From Bacteroidia bacterium (GTDB lineage Bacteria > Bacteroidota > Bacteroidia > Bacteroidales > Azobacteroidaceae), in contig BNXY01000025.1 in assembly GCA_025999935.1 (NCBI GenBank), positions 1 to 36,784 on the forward strand: a DNA stretch of 36,784 nt. The letters run 5' to 3'. Made by a program: the position numbers and the translations under genes. Shown piece by piece: positions 7,688-16,731 of the stretch; position 1 is the stretch's first letter, and each line of letters starts with the position of its first letter. A model generated the notes under the pieces. That model saw only the letters and a program-made list of their open reading frames with translations, had not been told where the DNA came from and searched no databases.

Positions 7688-9808
7688 ATGAAACGTATAT
7701 CGCTATTTTTAGTTTCACTTTTGGCATGTACTTCGCTGTTTGCAGACGAAGGTATGTGGATGCTCAACAAATTGAAAGCAGACAATTGGGCAAGGATGAA
7801 AGAATTGGGTTTTACCCTGAGTCCCGAACAATTATACGACACCATCCAACCTTCGTTGAAAGATGCAGTCATTCATTTTGGCGGCGGATGCACCGGAATT
7901 ACCGTATCGGACAAAGGTTTGATATTTACCAATCACCATTGCGGTTATAGCGCGATTCAATCGCAAAGTTCCGTAGGAAAAGACTATTTACGGGATGGCT
8001 TTGTCGCCAAGACCTTAGAAGATGAAATTCCCATTCCGGGTTTATCTGTCCGCTACCTGTTGAAAACCATTGATGTAACGCCGGAAATTCTTGCCGGATT
8101 AAAAGACGTTTCGGATGAACAGAAACGTAACCAAATAATCAGTGAGGCTGCTCGAAAAATTCAAAGGCAATATTCCGATTCAATTCACGCCGTCGAAGCG
8201 GTAGTAAGTTCTTATTTTGCCGGTAACGCTTACTATTTGAATGTATATGAAAGATTGACCGATGTTCGTTTGGTCTTCGCCCCTCCCTCTTCCATCGGAA
8301 AATTCGGCGATGAAACGGACAATTGGATGTGGCCTCGCCATACCGGCGATTTCAGCGTTTTCCGCATTTACACAAATCCGGAGAAGAAGCAAGGTTTCTT
8401 CAAGGAAAATGTCCCCTATAAACCCAAATTTACCGCCAAAGTATCCGTACAAGGATACAAGGAAGGCGACTACGCCATGACCATCGGTTATCCGGGTAGT
8501 ACCAGCCGTTACTTAACCTCTTGGGGCATCGAACAACGGATTAAAGGCACCAACGAACCGCGCATCGAAGTCCGCGGCATCAAACAAGATATCTGGTCGG
8601 AAGCCATGTTGCAATCCGATGCCGTAAGAATTGAATACGCTTCCAAATACGCCGGCAGTTCCAATTATTGGAAAAATTCCATCGGCATGAACCGGGGACT
8701 TGGACGGATGCACGTCATCGAACGAAAACAAGCCACCGAACAAGAATTTCAAAAATGGCTGAATGCCAACCCCGCTAAAAAAGCGATTTACGGCGAAGCT
8801 TTGGATTTATTGGAAAAGTCCTATACCTCTACCAACGAAGCCCAAAGGATTCTGACCTATCTGAGCGAGGCGTTTACCGGTGGAGCGGAAATTATTCGTT
8901 ATGCTTTGAATGTAGCTAATACGGATATCAAACGAGCTAATTTAGCGGATTATTTTGAAGTTCGAATTCGTCCGGCTTATAAAGATTATGAACCTACCTT
9001 GGACGAAAAAGTATTAGCGGCTATGCTTCAGATTGTGAAAGAACGTGTTCCGGCAAAAAATCTTCCGGATATATATGCTGAAATAGACAAGAAATACAAA
9101 GGAGATTATGTCAAATATGCCGCCGATGTATTTGAAAAATCGGTAGTCCCCTATCCCGACAAACTGAAAGAAATCCTTTTGAATCCAAAAAAAGCGGATA
9201 ATTTGAAAAAAGACCCCGCCGTTCTATTGGGACAATCCGTGCAAAAAGCCGGTCTGGCATTGCGTGATGTAGTTACCCAAACCCGTTATAACATTACCAA
9301 AGGCGAACGCTTGTTCTTTGCCGGATTACAGGAAATGAAATCCAATGTGAATCTTCCTTCCGACGCCAATTCAACCATGCGGTTGAGCTACGGAAGCGTG
9401 GGCGGATATGTACCTTACGACGGCGCCAAGTACGATTATTACACAACCACCAAAGGCGTTTTTGAGAAATACGTGAAAGACGATCCCGAATTTCACGTGC
9501 AACCGGAACTCTTGGACTTGCTCCGGAAAAAAGATTTTGGCAAATATGGAAATTCAGCCGGAGATATTAATATAGATTTCCTAACCAATAACGACATTAC
9601 CGGCGGTAATTCGGGCAGCCCGATTTTTGATGCAAAAGGCCGCCTGCTGGGATTGGCATTCGATGGAAACTGGGAGGCCATGAGCGGCGATATTGCTTTT
9701 GAAACGGATGTTCAAAGATGTATCGGCGTTGATGTCCGCTACATTTTATATATGATTGACAAATGGGGACATTGCCAACGCTTATTGGATGAATTAATTA
9801 TCGAATGA
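7688..9808 (+). CDS. S46 dipeptidyl-peptidase, DPP7-type
   Basis: This 706-residue protein is an exported serine dipeptidyl-peptidase of family S46, releasing dipeptides from the N-termini of oligopeptides. A signal peptide covers about 1-19. The triad regions are NHHCGY (H83/H84), GDETDNWMWPRHTGDFS (Asp) and GGNSGSP with nucleophile S642. The residue 18 positions after the Ser is Gly (G660, in FDGNWE). In this family Gly at that position (673 in Porphyromonas numbering) marks DPP7, preferring hydrophobic P1, while Arg marks the acidic-specific DPP11. Its stop overlaps the ATG of the M23 gene by 4 bases. Together with the C69 dipeptidase it forms a periplasmic peptide-degradation route. Confidence 0.93.
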   Translation: MKRISLFLVSLLACTSLFADEGMWMLNKLKADNWARMKELGFTLSPEQLYDTIQPSLKDAVIHFGGGCTGITVSDKGLIFTNHHCGYSAIQSQSSVGKDYLRDGFVAKTLEDEIPIPGLSVRYLLKTIDVTPEILAGLKDVSDEQKRNQIISEAARKIQRQYSDSIHAVEAVVSSYFAGNAYYLNVYERLTDVRLVFAPPSSIGKFGDETDNWMWPRHTGDFSVFRIYTNPEKKQGFFKENVPYKPKFTAKVSVQGYKEGDYAMTIGYPGSTSRYLTSWGIEQRIKGTNEPRIEVRGIKQDIWSEAMLQSDAVRIEYASKYAGSSNYWKNSIGMNRGLGRMHVIERKQATEQEFQKWLNANPAKKAIYGEALDLLEKSYTSTNEAQRILTYLSEAFTGGAEIIRYALNVANTDIKRANLADYFEVRIRPAYKDYEPTLDEKVLAAMLQIVKERVPAKNLPDIYAEIDKKYKGDYVKYAADVFEKSVVPYPDKLKEILLNPKKADNLKKDPAVLLGQSVQKAGLALRDVVTQTRYNITKGERLFFAGLQEMKSNVNLPSDANSTMRLSYGSVGGYVPYDGAKYDYYTTTKGVFEKYVKDDPEFHVQPELLDLLRKKDFGKYGNSAGDINIDFLTNNDITGGNSGSPIFDAKGRLLGLAFDGNWEAMSGDIAFETDVQRCIGVDVRYILYMIDKWGHCQRLLDELIIE

Positions 9809-10668
9809 ACAAAATCACAAAAAAAGTGGCGTTTTGGAAAAAGATGCGCTTCAAGTATAAGCTGTCTTTTTTGAATGAAAATACCCTGGAAGAAGTGTTT
9901 ACTTTCCGTTTATCCCGTCTTTCCGGATTCATCGCCTTGGCTCTTTTTGTTGTCTTTTTGATTACGCTGACTTCGGTGGTCATTATTAAAACGCCGATTC
10001 GCAATTATTTACCAGGCTACTTAGATTCCGAAATCCGGCAGGAAATGATAGGAAACGCTTTGAAAACGGATTCTTTGGAACAACGTTTACAGATTCAGTC
10101 AAAATACCTGAACAATGTAAGCGCAATCCTGCGGGGCGATATGAAAGTGGACGAAATTCCCAAATTGGATTCGTTGATAGATAATTCAAATATCCGCTTG
10201 GAAAAATCGGAACAGACCGCCGAATTTATGCGCAATTACGAGGAAGAAGAAAAATACAATCTAAACACCTTACCCGCCGCGGCAAATCGTCCGGATAGTC
10301 CGACCTTTTTCAAACCGGTAAAGGGAATGGTTTCTTCTTCGTTTAGTCTTCGGGAAAAGCATTACGGTATAGATATTGCCGCAACGCCCAAATCATCGGT
10401 TATATCCACGCTGAAAGGAACAGTAATCTATACCGGATTTGATGCCAATGCAGGATATGTTATCCAGATTCAACATCTAAACGGTTTTGTGTCAATTTAT
10501 AAACACAATGCCGTCTTATTGAAAAAAGAAGGCGATGATGTGGCCGGTGGGGAAGCCATTGCATTGGTAGGAAGCACCGGCAATTTTTCAACCGGCGATC
10601 ACCTGCATTTTGAATTATGGCTCAAAGGGAAACCAATAGATCCCAGCGAATATATAAATTTTAATTAA
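9805..10668 (+). CDS. M23-family peptidoglycan endopeptidase, membrane-anchored
   Basis: This 287-residue protein has a basic cytoplasmic N-terminus, one membrane segment (about 41-62) and a periplasmic stretch with coiled-coil character (about 75-150). A C-terminal LytM/M23 domain follows (about 170-287). The zinc ligands are visible as H186-x3-D190 (KHYGID) and H268 in HLHF, with H266 as the usual partner. It probably cuts peptide cross-links in peptidoglycan or regulates such cutting. It overlaps the DPP7 gene by ATGA at its start and the dxr gene by TAATG at its end, so translation of all three is likely coupled. Confidence 0.92.
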   Translation: MNKITKKVAFWKKMRFKYKLSFLNENTLEEVFTFRLSRLSGFIALALFVVFLITLTSVVIIKTPIRNYLPGYLDSEIRQEMIGNALKTDSLEQRLQIQSKYLNNVSAILRGDMKVDEIPKLDSLIDNSNIRLEKSEQTAEFMRNYEEEEKYNLNTLPAAANRPDSPTFFKPVKGMVSSSFSLREKHYGIDIAATPKSSVISTLKGTVIYTGFDANAGYVIQIQHLNGFVSIYKHNAVLLKKEGDDVAGGEAIALVGSTGNFSTGDHLHFELWLKGKPIDPSEYINFN

Positions 10669-11828
10669 TGAGCAACGAAAAAAGGCAAATAGCTATTTTA
10701 GGTTCGACCGGCTCGATAGGAACACAGGCTTTGGATGTCATCCGTGAACATGCGGATTTGTTTGAAGTTTATGCTCTTACGGCGAACAACAATGTGGAAT
10801 TGCTGATTCGTCAGGCACAGGAATTTTTGCCCGAAATGGTGGTAATTGCCAATGAAAGTAAATACGAACCATTAAAGGCAGCTTTGGCGCACTTGCCGAT
10901 AAAGGTTTGGGCGGGCGAAGAAGCGCTGTCTCAAGTAGTTCAAGCAGAACCTATACAAATGGTATTGACGGCTATGGTTGGTTATTCCGGACTAAAACCG
11001 ACAATAAGCGCCATCCGGGCGGGAAAAACGATTGCGCTGGCCAACAAGGAAACTTTGGTGGTTGCCGGAGAATTGATTACGCAGTTAGCAATAGAAAACC
11101 GGACACCCATTTTGCCGGTCGATTCGGAACATTCGGCCATTTTCCAATGTCTTGCAGGCGAATCCGACAATCCCATAGAAAAAATCATCCTGACCGCTTC
11201 GGGCGGCCCTTTCCGCACGTTTTCGAAGGAACAATTGGCCGCTGTGACCAAAGAAGCAGCCCTCAAACATCCCAACTGGTCGATGGGCGCTAAAATAACT
11301 ATCGACTCGGCAAGCATGATGAACAAAGGGTTTGAGATGATTGAAGCCAAATGGCTTTTCGATGTGACGACCGAACAAATCCAGATTGTGGTACATCCGC
11401 AATCCATCATCCATTCCATGGTTCAGTTCAGCGATTCGTCCATCAAAGCCCAAATGGGTTTACCCGATATGCGGTTGCCGATTCAATACGCTTTGGCCTA
11501 CCCCAATCGCATTTTTTCCAATTTTGAACGCCTCAAATTCAATAAATTCCCAATTTTATCGTTTGAAGAACCGGATACTTGTAAGTTCCGTAATTTGGAA
11601 CTGGCGTATGAAGCTGTCCGGAAAGGCGGAAATATGCCGTGTATCCTAAATGCAGCCAATGAAATAGCGGTAGCAGCGTTTCTAAAAGACAAAACAAGTT
11701 TTTTGAACATGAGCGATGGGATTGAAAAAACGATGCAACAAGTTCCGTTTATCGCATCGCCCGATTTAAATGATTATATACAAACCGATGCGGAAGCTCG
11801 GGCAAAAGCAAAAGAATTTTTTAATTGA
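10668..11828 (+). CDS. dxr: 1-deoxy-D-xylulose 5-phosphate reductoisomerase
   Basis: This 386-residue enzyme catalyses the committed step of the MEP isoprenoid pathway, converting DXP to 2-C-methylerythritol 4-phosphate with NADPH. The NADPH-binding GSTGSIGTQALDVI is at the N-terminus. LANKETLVVAG, the metal-binding PVDSEHSAIFQ, the flexible-loop region SASMMNKGFEMIEAKWLF and HPQSIIHSMVQF follow, all in the usual order. Length is normal. The start overlaps the previous stop by one base and rseP follows 4 bases after its stop. A dxr-rseP pairing is common in bacteria. Confidence 0.97.
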   Translation: MSNEKRQIAILGSTGSIGTQALDVIREHADLFEVYALTANNNVELLIRQAQEFLPEMVVIANESKYEPLKAALAHLPIKVWAGEEALSQVVQAEPIQMVLTAMVGYSGLKPTISAIRAGKTIALANKETLVVAGELITQLAIENRTPILPVDSEHSAIFQCLAGESDNPIEKIILTASGGPFRTFSKEQLAAVTKEAALKHPNWSMGAKITIDSASMMNKGFEMIEAKWLFDVTTEQIQIVVHPQSIIHSMVQFSDSSIKAQMGLPDMRLPIQYALAYPNRIFSNFERLKFNKFPILSFEEPDTCKFRNLELAYEAVRKGGNMPCILNAANEIAVAAFLKDKTSFLNMSDGIEKTMQQVPFIASPDLNDYIQTDAEARAKAKEFFN

Positions 11829-11832
11829 TTTT

Positions 11833-13152
11833 ATGGAAACAATCTTAATAAAAGTAGTACAATTAGTCTTGAGTTTATCTATTTTGGTAATTATCCACGA
11901 ATGTGGGCATTTCTTCTTGGCTAAAATATTCAAAGTCCGTGTGGAGAAATTTTATTTATTTTTCAATCCATGGTTTTCCCTGTTCAAATTCAAACCGAAA
12001 GGAAGTGATACCGAATACGGTGTCGGCTGGTTACCCTTGGGAGGTTACGTGAAAATTTCCGGGATGATTGACGAAAGCATGGACAAAGAAGCCATGGCTC
12101 AACCGCCTAAACCTTGGGAGTTTCGCATCAAACCGGCTTGGCAACGCCTGCTGATTATGGTGGGCGGCGTACTGATGAATTTCATTCTGGCATTCTTTAT
12201 TTATGCCATGATGGTGTATGCCTGGGGAGAAGAATATTTGCCCATTCAAAATGTAAAAATGGGTTATACTTACAATGAATTGACCCTAAAAGCCGGTTTC
12301 CAAAACGGAGATATTCCCCTTACCGCCGACGGCGTTTCTTTGGAACGTTTAGACAGCAAAACCCTATTAAAATTGGTTGATGCCAAAGAAGTGACGGTAT
12401 TAAGGGACGGCGAGGTTGTTACGATTCAACTTCCGGCCGATTTCAACAAAATTGTATTTGAAGAATCCTCTAATTTTGAAGTACGATACCCATTTGTGAT
12501 TCAAGATGTAAGCGGAAGAAGTCCGGCGCAAGCGGCAGGATTGGAAGCGGGCGACAGCATTGTCGGCGCCAACGGCGACCGGACAATGTCGGTTTATGAA
12601 GTCCAAAAAGTTTTAGCGGAAAATAAAGCCAAAGAAATTACATTGGAAGTCTATCGGGGCGCTCAGTCACTGTCAATTGCCATCACGCCGAACGAATCCG
12701 GGAAAATCGGCGTGGCGATGAAATCGCCTTATAAAATCTATGAAACGGTCAGGGTAAAATACAATTTCTTTACCGCTTTACCTGCCGGTATCAAAATCGG
12801 GATAAAAACCATTGAAAGTTACTTGGGTCAGTTCAAATATATTTTCTCCAAGGACGGAGCCAAAAGTTTGGGTGGATTCGGCGCCATCGGAAATCTTTTT
12901 CCACCTATTTGGTACTGGCCGGATTTTTGGAGTACGACCGCCTTCCTCTCCATCATCCTTGGGGTAATGAACTTACTGCCCATCCCCGCATTGGACGGCG
13001 GACACGTCATGTTTCTGCTTTATGAAGTTGTTTCGGGAAGAAAACCCAATGATAAATTCATGGAATATGCGCAGATGGCCGGCATGATTTTCTTGTTATT
13101 GCTGCTTTTATACGCCAATGGGAACGATATTTTCCGGTTTTTGGGGAAATAA
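11833..13152 (+). CDS. rseP: Site-2 zinc metalloprotease RseP (M50)
   Basis: This 439-residue intramembrane protease has the catalytic HECGH motif (H22, E23, H26) in its first membrane segment. A membrane segment around 115-135 and a periplasmic PDZ region follow, ending with the LDGGH ligand motif in a C-terminal membrane segment. It is expected to cleave anti-sigma factors or leftover signal peptides. The frame is open further upstream to 11770, inside dxr. The ATG at 11833 is preferred because it lies just after the dxr stop and puts HExxH at the usual distance from the N-terminus. It closes the seven-gene operon. Confidence 0.94.
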   Translation: METILIKVVQLVLSLSILVIIHECGHFFLAKIFKVRVEKFYLFFNPWFSLFKFKPKGSDTEYGVGWLPLGGYVKISGMIDESMDKEAMAQPPKPWEFRIKPAWQRLLIMVGGVLMNFILAFFIYAMMVYAWGEEYLPIQNVKMGYTYNELTLKAGFQNGDIPLTADGVSLERLDSKTLLKLVDAKEVTVLRDGEVVTIQLPADFNKIVFEESSNFEVRYPFVIQDVSGRSPAQAAGLEAGDSIVGANGDRTMSVYEVQKVLAENKAKEITLEVYRGAQSLSIAITPNESGKIGVAMKSPYKIYETVRVKYNFFTALPAGIKIGIKTIESYLGQFKYIFSKDGAKSLGGFGAIGNLFPPIWYWPDFWSTTAFLSIILGVMNLLPIPALDGGHVMFLLYEVVSGRKPNDKFMEYAQMAGMIFLLLLLLYANGNDIFRFLGK

Positions 13153-13168
13153 AGCATAACTGCTTTAT
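13149..13168 (+). terminator. Hairpin at the end of the rseP operon
   Basis: ATAAAGCA and TGCTTTAT form an 8-base-pair stem with a TAAC loop that includes the rseP stop codon. There is no immediate T-run, although a second small hairpin (GAAAA-TTTAG-TTTTC) follows. It is a plausible end for the operon before the convergent nikR gene. Confidence 0.4.
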
Positions 13169-13319
13169 AGAAAATTTAGTTTTCTTTGGATTTTCTTGTG
13201 GCAAGCCATGATACGAAATTTGCAGAACGGCTTGCTGAGATTCATGGAAAATGTATTAAAATATTTTGTCAAAGAGGCTATAGAACAAAGAATGGAGTTT
13301 GTTCATTGAATTGTGTTTT

Positions 13320-13718
13320 TTATACGCGGCTCATAATCAATTTCCCGTGAACAATTCCCTTGAGAGAGATGAGTTCGTCGGAAAGTTTGGTTAATTTTTG
13401 GGCGGTTCCATCCACGGCGACAATTTCGATGCACAGATTATTTTTCTCAAAAAAACGCTGGGTAGATAAAATCAACCCGGCGTTTTCTTGTTGAATGTGA
13501 AGTAAATGATTGGCAATTTCATATTTCTTGGAATCGTAAACCAAAACAATCGCTCCGGCTACGCGCTGGTTGCACTGCCATTTCCGCTCAACAATATTTT
13601 TCTCAATCAATGCCCGAACCGCTTGCGAACGATTCGCATACGAATTGTTCTGTGCGAAAGCGTCCAATGCTTCGAGCAAATCCTGTTCCAATGAAACGCC
13701 AAAACGAATTACCGCCAT
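13320..13718 (-). CDS. nikR: NikR-like ribbon-helix-helix regulator lacking the nickel His ligands
   Basis: This 132-residue protein has the NikR layout: an N-terminal ribbon-helix-helix DNA-binding domain (about 1-48, including RFGVSLEQDLLEALD and NRSQAVRALIEK) and a C-terminal ACT-like domain. Family alignment from memory puts the high-affinity nickel site at three His and one Cys (H76, H87, H89, C95 in E. coli). Here the corresponding stretch is HIQQENAG and STQRFFEKNNLCIEI, so only the Cys remains. It may sense another ligand, or the site may be altered in the whole Bacteroidota branch. It lies downstream of aroE on the same strand, separated by a short repeat. No nickel transporter is nearby. 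Confidence 0.8.
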   Translation of the reverse strand: MAVIRFGVSLEQDLLEALDAFAQNNSYANRSQAVRALIEKNIVERKWQCNQRVAGAIVLVYDSKKYEIANHLLHIQQENAGLILSTQRFFEKNNLCIEIVAVDGTAQKLTKLSDELISLKGIVHGKLIMSRV

Positions 13719-13726
13719 ATTTTTGA

Positions 13727-13754
13727 AATTACGAATTACGAATTAAAAATTACG
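13727..13754. repeat. Short AATTACG tandem/dispersed repeat
   Basis: Three copies of AATTACG occur at 13727-13733, 13734-13740 and 13748-13754, filling most of the 59-base gap between aroE and nikR. Similar AT-rich intergenic repeats are familiar from Bacteroidota genomes. It lies 8 bases upstream of the nikR start, so it could affect its expression. Confidence 0.6.
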
Positions 13755-13777
13755 AGACAACATGCTATCTTATTCAA

Positions 13778-14530
13778 CTATTTTCTCGTTCCATGCCAAA
13801 ACTCCCAACCGGCAAAAGCTTGTAAAAGCAACATTTCCAAACCGTTTTTGACGGCTGCCCCTTGCGCTTTCCCTTTTGCCATAAACAGCGTTTCATCAGG
13901 GTTGTAGAGCAAATCGTACAACAAATGTTTTTCGTTAAGCAATTCATAAGGAATGGCGGGACATTCACCGGTATTCGGCCACATACCTACCGGCGTACAA
14001 TTGACGATAATGGTATTGACATTCAGGATGCCGGCATCCAATTCCTTATAAGTCAACATCGTTTTTGATGTTTTCTCACGAGAAACGTAAGTGGCGATGA
14101 TTCCCAATTGTGTCAAACCGTAGTAAACCGCTTTGGCAGCTCCTCCTGTTCCTAAAACAAGCGCCCGTTCGTGCTGTGGTTGCAGCAAGGGTTCAATCGA
14201 CTCTTTGAAACCAATAATGTCCGAATTGTATCCCGTCAATTTCGTTTTACTTTTACTTCGCTCAATTTTTATTACATTGACCGCGCCAATCAATTTGGCA
14301 TTTTCGCTCAATTGGTCTAAATAAGGAATTACCTGCTCTTTGTAAGGAATCGTTACATTCAATCCTTTCAACTGAGGATTGCCTTTGATAATCGATTTAA
14401 ATTCCTTGATAGAAGGAATTTCAAAATTAATATATTCCGCGTCAATCGCTTCCGCTTTAAACTTGTCATTAAAATAACTCTTTGAAAAAGAGTGTTCTAA
14501 GGGGTATCCAATTAATCCGTATTGCTCCAT
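13778..14530 (-). CDS. aroE: Shikimate dehydrogenase
   Basis: This 250-residue enzyme reduces 3-dehydroshikimate to shikimate with NADPH in aromatic amino acid synthesis. The N-terminal substrate site is YGLIGYPLEHSFSKSYFN, with the S-x-S pair that holds shikimate. NVTIPYKEQVIPYLD carries the catalytic Lys, and the dinucleotide-binding loop is VLGTGGAAKAV. It is somewhat shorter than E. coli AroE (272), which is normal for Bacteroidota. It starts 3 bases after the purC stop, so the two genes share a transcript. Confidence 0.95.
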   Translation of the reverse strand: MEQYGLIGYPLEHSFSKSYFNDKFKAEAIDAEYINFEIPSIKEFKSIIKGNPQLKGLNVTIPYKEQVIPYLDQLSENAKLIGAVNVIKIERSKSKTKLTGYNSDIIGFKESIEPLLQPQHERALVLGTGGAAKAVYYGLTQLGIIATYVSREKTSKTMLTYKELDAGILNVNTIIVNCTPVGMWPNTGECPAIPYELLNEKHLLYDLLYNPDETLFMAKGKAQGAAVKNGLEMLLLQAFAGWEFWHGTRK

Positions 14531-14533
14531 TTT

Positions 14534-15526
14534 TTATTTGTTCAAATAGGCCTCTATATTTCGCTTGATTCGTCCGGCAACATCACTAATGTCCGACTTT
14601 ACAAATTTATCTCCGGTTATATTTTCGTACAATTCGATATATCTTTCCGAAACGCTCTCGCAATAAGCATCCGTCATTTCCGGCGCTTTTTGCCCTGCCT
14701 TTCCCTGAAAACCATTTTCCATCAGCCATTTGCGAACAAATTCCTTAGAGAGTTGCTTTTGTTCTTCGCCTTTCTCAAAACGTTCTTTGTAGCCTTCTGC
14801 GTAAAAATAGCGGGAGGAATCAGGCGTATGGATTTCGTCAATCAGGTAAATCCGGCCGTCTTTTTTGCCAAATTCGTATTTGGTATCGACCAGAATCAAA
14901 CCTTTTTGGGCGGCAATTTCCGTGCCCCGTTGGAACAAGGCCTGCGTGTATTTTTCTAATTGTTCGTAATCGTCCTTGCCGACCAATCCTTGTGCGATAA
15001 TTTCTTCTTTGGAAATATTTTCATCATGCCCTTCGTCGGCTTTCGTTGTCGGAGTGATGATGGGCGTTGGAAATTTCTGGTTTTCCTTCATGCCTTCGGG
15101 CAAAGCGAGTCCGCACAAAGTTCTTGCTCCGGCTTTGTATTCCCGCCAAGCGCTGCCGGTCAAATAACCACGGATAACCATTTCCACTTTGAAAGGTTCG
15201 CAACGCAAGCCGACAGTTACCATTGGGTCGGGCGTTGCCAATTTCCAATTAGGAACAATATCGGAAGTCGCATCTAAAAATTTGGCGGCAATTTGATTCA
15301 AAATCTGCCCTTTGAAAGGAATACCTTTAGGCAAAATAACATCGAATGCAGAGATTCGGTCGGAGGCAATCATCACCAAAATGTCTTTGCCAATGGAATA
15401 AACGTCCCGTACTTTCCCATGATATACATGGGTTTGAGCGGGGAAATTAAAATTTGTGGTTACTAAAACCCCTAAATCCCCTAAAGAGGACTTGGGTAAG
15501 TGAGTATTATCATTCTTGTTTGTCAT
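14534..15526 (-). CDS. purC: Phosphoribosylaminoimidazole-succinocarboxamide synthase
   Basis: This 330-residue ATP-dependent ligase makes SAICAR in purine synthesis. The signature [48 protein letters not shown] and [13 protein letters not shown] blocks are all present. The conserved part begins at about residue 23 (TTNFNFPAQ). The preceding residues include [10 protein letters not shown], encoded by a copy of a short dispersed repeat at 15467-15493. No other Met lies between, so the start at 15526 is the only usable ATG, and the repeat seems to have given the protein an N-terminal extension. aroE follows 3 bases downstream. Confidence 0.95.
   Translation of the reverse strand: MTNKNDNTHLPKSSLGDLGVLVTTNFNFPAQTHVYHGKVRDVYSIGKDILVMIASDRISAFDVILPKGIPFKGQILNQIAAKFLDATSDIVPNWKLATPDPMVTVGLRCEPFKVEMVIRGYLTGSAWREYKAGARTLCGLALPEGMKENQKFPTPIITPTTKADEGHDENISKEEIIAQGLVGKDDYEQLEKYTQALFQRGTEIAAQKGLILVDTKYEFGKKDGRIYLIDEIHTPDSSRYFYAEGYKERFEKGEEQKQLSKEFVRKWLMENGFQGKAGQKAPEMTDAYCESVSERYIELYENITGDKFVKSDISDVAGRIKRNIEAYLNK
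15467..15493 (-). repeat. Dispersed CCCCTAAA-type repeat inside the 5' end of purC
   Basis: This copy contains CCCCTAAATCCCCTAAAGAG and the following GACTT. Its reverse complement matches the element at 15586-15610 with only a few differences. It is translated as part of the PurC N-terminal extension. Confidence 0.65.
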
Positions 15527-15565
15527 TTTGATTGTATTTTTAAATTATTATTATTTTTTGCTTTC

Positions 15566-16564
15566 TTAAATATCGTTCTGCTCTAAAGTCCCCTTTGGGG
15601 GATTTAGGGATATTTTTTTGTTTTCTTTTTCGTATGCTTCTACAATCCGTTGTACCAATTTATGCCGGACAATGTCTTTTTTATTAAATTCGATTTGCGC
15701 GATTCCCGGAATGTGTTTTAAGACCCGCAAAGCGTGAATCAATCCGGAAGTTTGCGAAGGCGGTAAATCAATTTGCGTAATATCGCCCGTGATAATCATT
15801 TTGGCATTCATTCCCATGCGCGTTAAAAACATTTTAATCTGTTGAATACTTGTATTTTGAGCTTCATCCAGAATAATAACCGCATCGTTCAACGTCCGGC
15901 CGCGCATAAAGGCCAAAGGGGCTATCTGAATGACCTTATTTTCAATGTATTCCTTCAACTTGGCCACCGGAATCATGTCTTCCAGCGCATCGTACAAAGG
16001 TTGAAGATAAGGGTCGATTTTATCTTTCATATCTCCGGGGAGAAATCCTAATTTTTCTCCGGCTTCAACGGCTGGACGGCTCAGAATAATCTTCTTGACT
16101 TCCTTATTTTTCAAAGCTTTGACAGCCAAAGCAATTGCAGTATAAGTCTTGCCCGAACCCGCCGGTCCGATGGCAAACAACATATCGTTATCATTATAGG
16201 CTTCTACCAATTTTTGCTGGTTCTCGGTTCTCGCTTGAATCGGACGGCCGTTCATCCCGTAAATAATCAAGTTTTCTTGCTTGGGGGACACATTCGATAA
16301 ATCATTTTTACTTTTTACGATACGAATAATCGCTTCTTCATTCAACAAATTAAATTCCAGACAATGCTTTTCCATTTCCCGAATTTTTTCTTCAAACCCG
16401 GCCAATTCCAATTCGTCGCCAATCACTTTAATCACATTGCCGCGGGCAACGATTCGTAATTTCGGATATAAAGACTTGATTAATTGCATATTGGAATTGT
16501 TCGTTCCAAAAAAAATAACCGGATCTGCACCGTCTAAAATAATAATTCTTTCTATCATCCGCAA
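15566..16564 (-). CDS. phoH: PhoH-family ATPase
   Basis: This 332-residue protein is a PhoH-like P-loop NTPase with an N-terminal nucleic-acid-binding region (about 1-90). The ATPase core has Walker A GPAGSGKT at 133-140 and the Walker B/DEAQ block VIILDEAQN. RPAVEAGEKLGFLPGD and TGDITQIDLP are other family signatures. The family is linked to RNA metabolism, but the exact function is unsettled. The final residues, with NPPKGTLE, are encoded by a dispersed repeat at 15586-15610, so the C-terminus is not native in the strict sense. It lies 39 bases upstream of purC on the same strand. A second in-frame ATG two codons in (16558) is an alternative start. Confidence 0.93.
   Translation of the reverse strand: MRMIERIIILDGADPVIFFGTNNSNMQLIKSLYPKLRIVARGNVIKVIGDELELAGFEEKIREMEKHCLEFNLLNEEAIIRIVKSKNDLSNVSPKQENLIIYGMNGRPIQARTENQQKLVEAYNDNDMLFAIGPAGSGKTYTAIALAVKALKNKEVKKIILSRPAVEAGEKLGFLPGDMKDKIDPYLQPLYDALEDMIPVAKLKEYIENKVIQIAPLAFMRGRTLNDAVIILDEAQNTSIQQIKMFLTRMGMNAKMIITGDITQIDLPPSQTSGLIHALRVLKHIPGIAQIEFNKKDIVRHKLVQRIVEAYEKENKKISLNPPKGTLEQNDI
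15586..15610 (+). repeat. Dispersed CCCCTAAA-type repeat inside the 3' end of phoH
   Basis: AAGTCCCCTTTGGGGGATTT plus AGGGA is an inverted copy of the element at 15467-15493. The two copies face each other across the purC-phoH gap, about 92 bases apart. This copy supplies the last sense codons of phoH and could fold with the other copy in the transcript. Confidence 0.65.
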
Positions 16565-16625
16565 TTGTTTTCTCGTATATTCTCATTTGAATTACAAAAG
16601 TAATCAATAATTTTGAAATTTTCCG

Positions 16626-16657
16626 TTTGCATTGTAAAAAGATATTTAATACTTTTG
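16626..16657 (+). promoter_or_regulatory. -33/-7 promoter of the HTH-cupin/acyl-CoA synthetase operon
   Basis: TTTG (16626-16629) and TACTTTTG (16650-16657) are separated by exactly 20 bases, matching the primary sigma-factor promoter of Bacteroidota. The ATG of the regulator gene is 74 bases downstream. Confidence 0.75.
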
Positions 16658-16731
16658 TGTCGAATTTATTTAATTAGTTCATTTATGCGTGGAAAATACA
16701 TTATTATTGTAAATTATTAATTAGAAAAAAT

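Noticed and set aside
13244..13309. 21-residue frame between rseP and nikR
   Set aside because: It has no promoter box and no recognisable motif, and it is too short to support.
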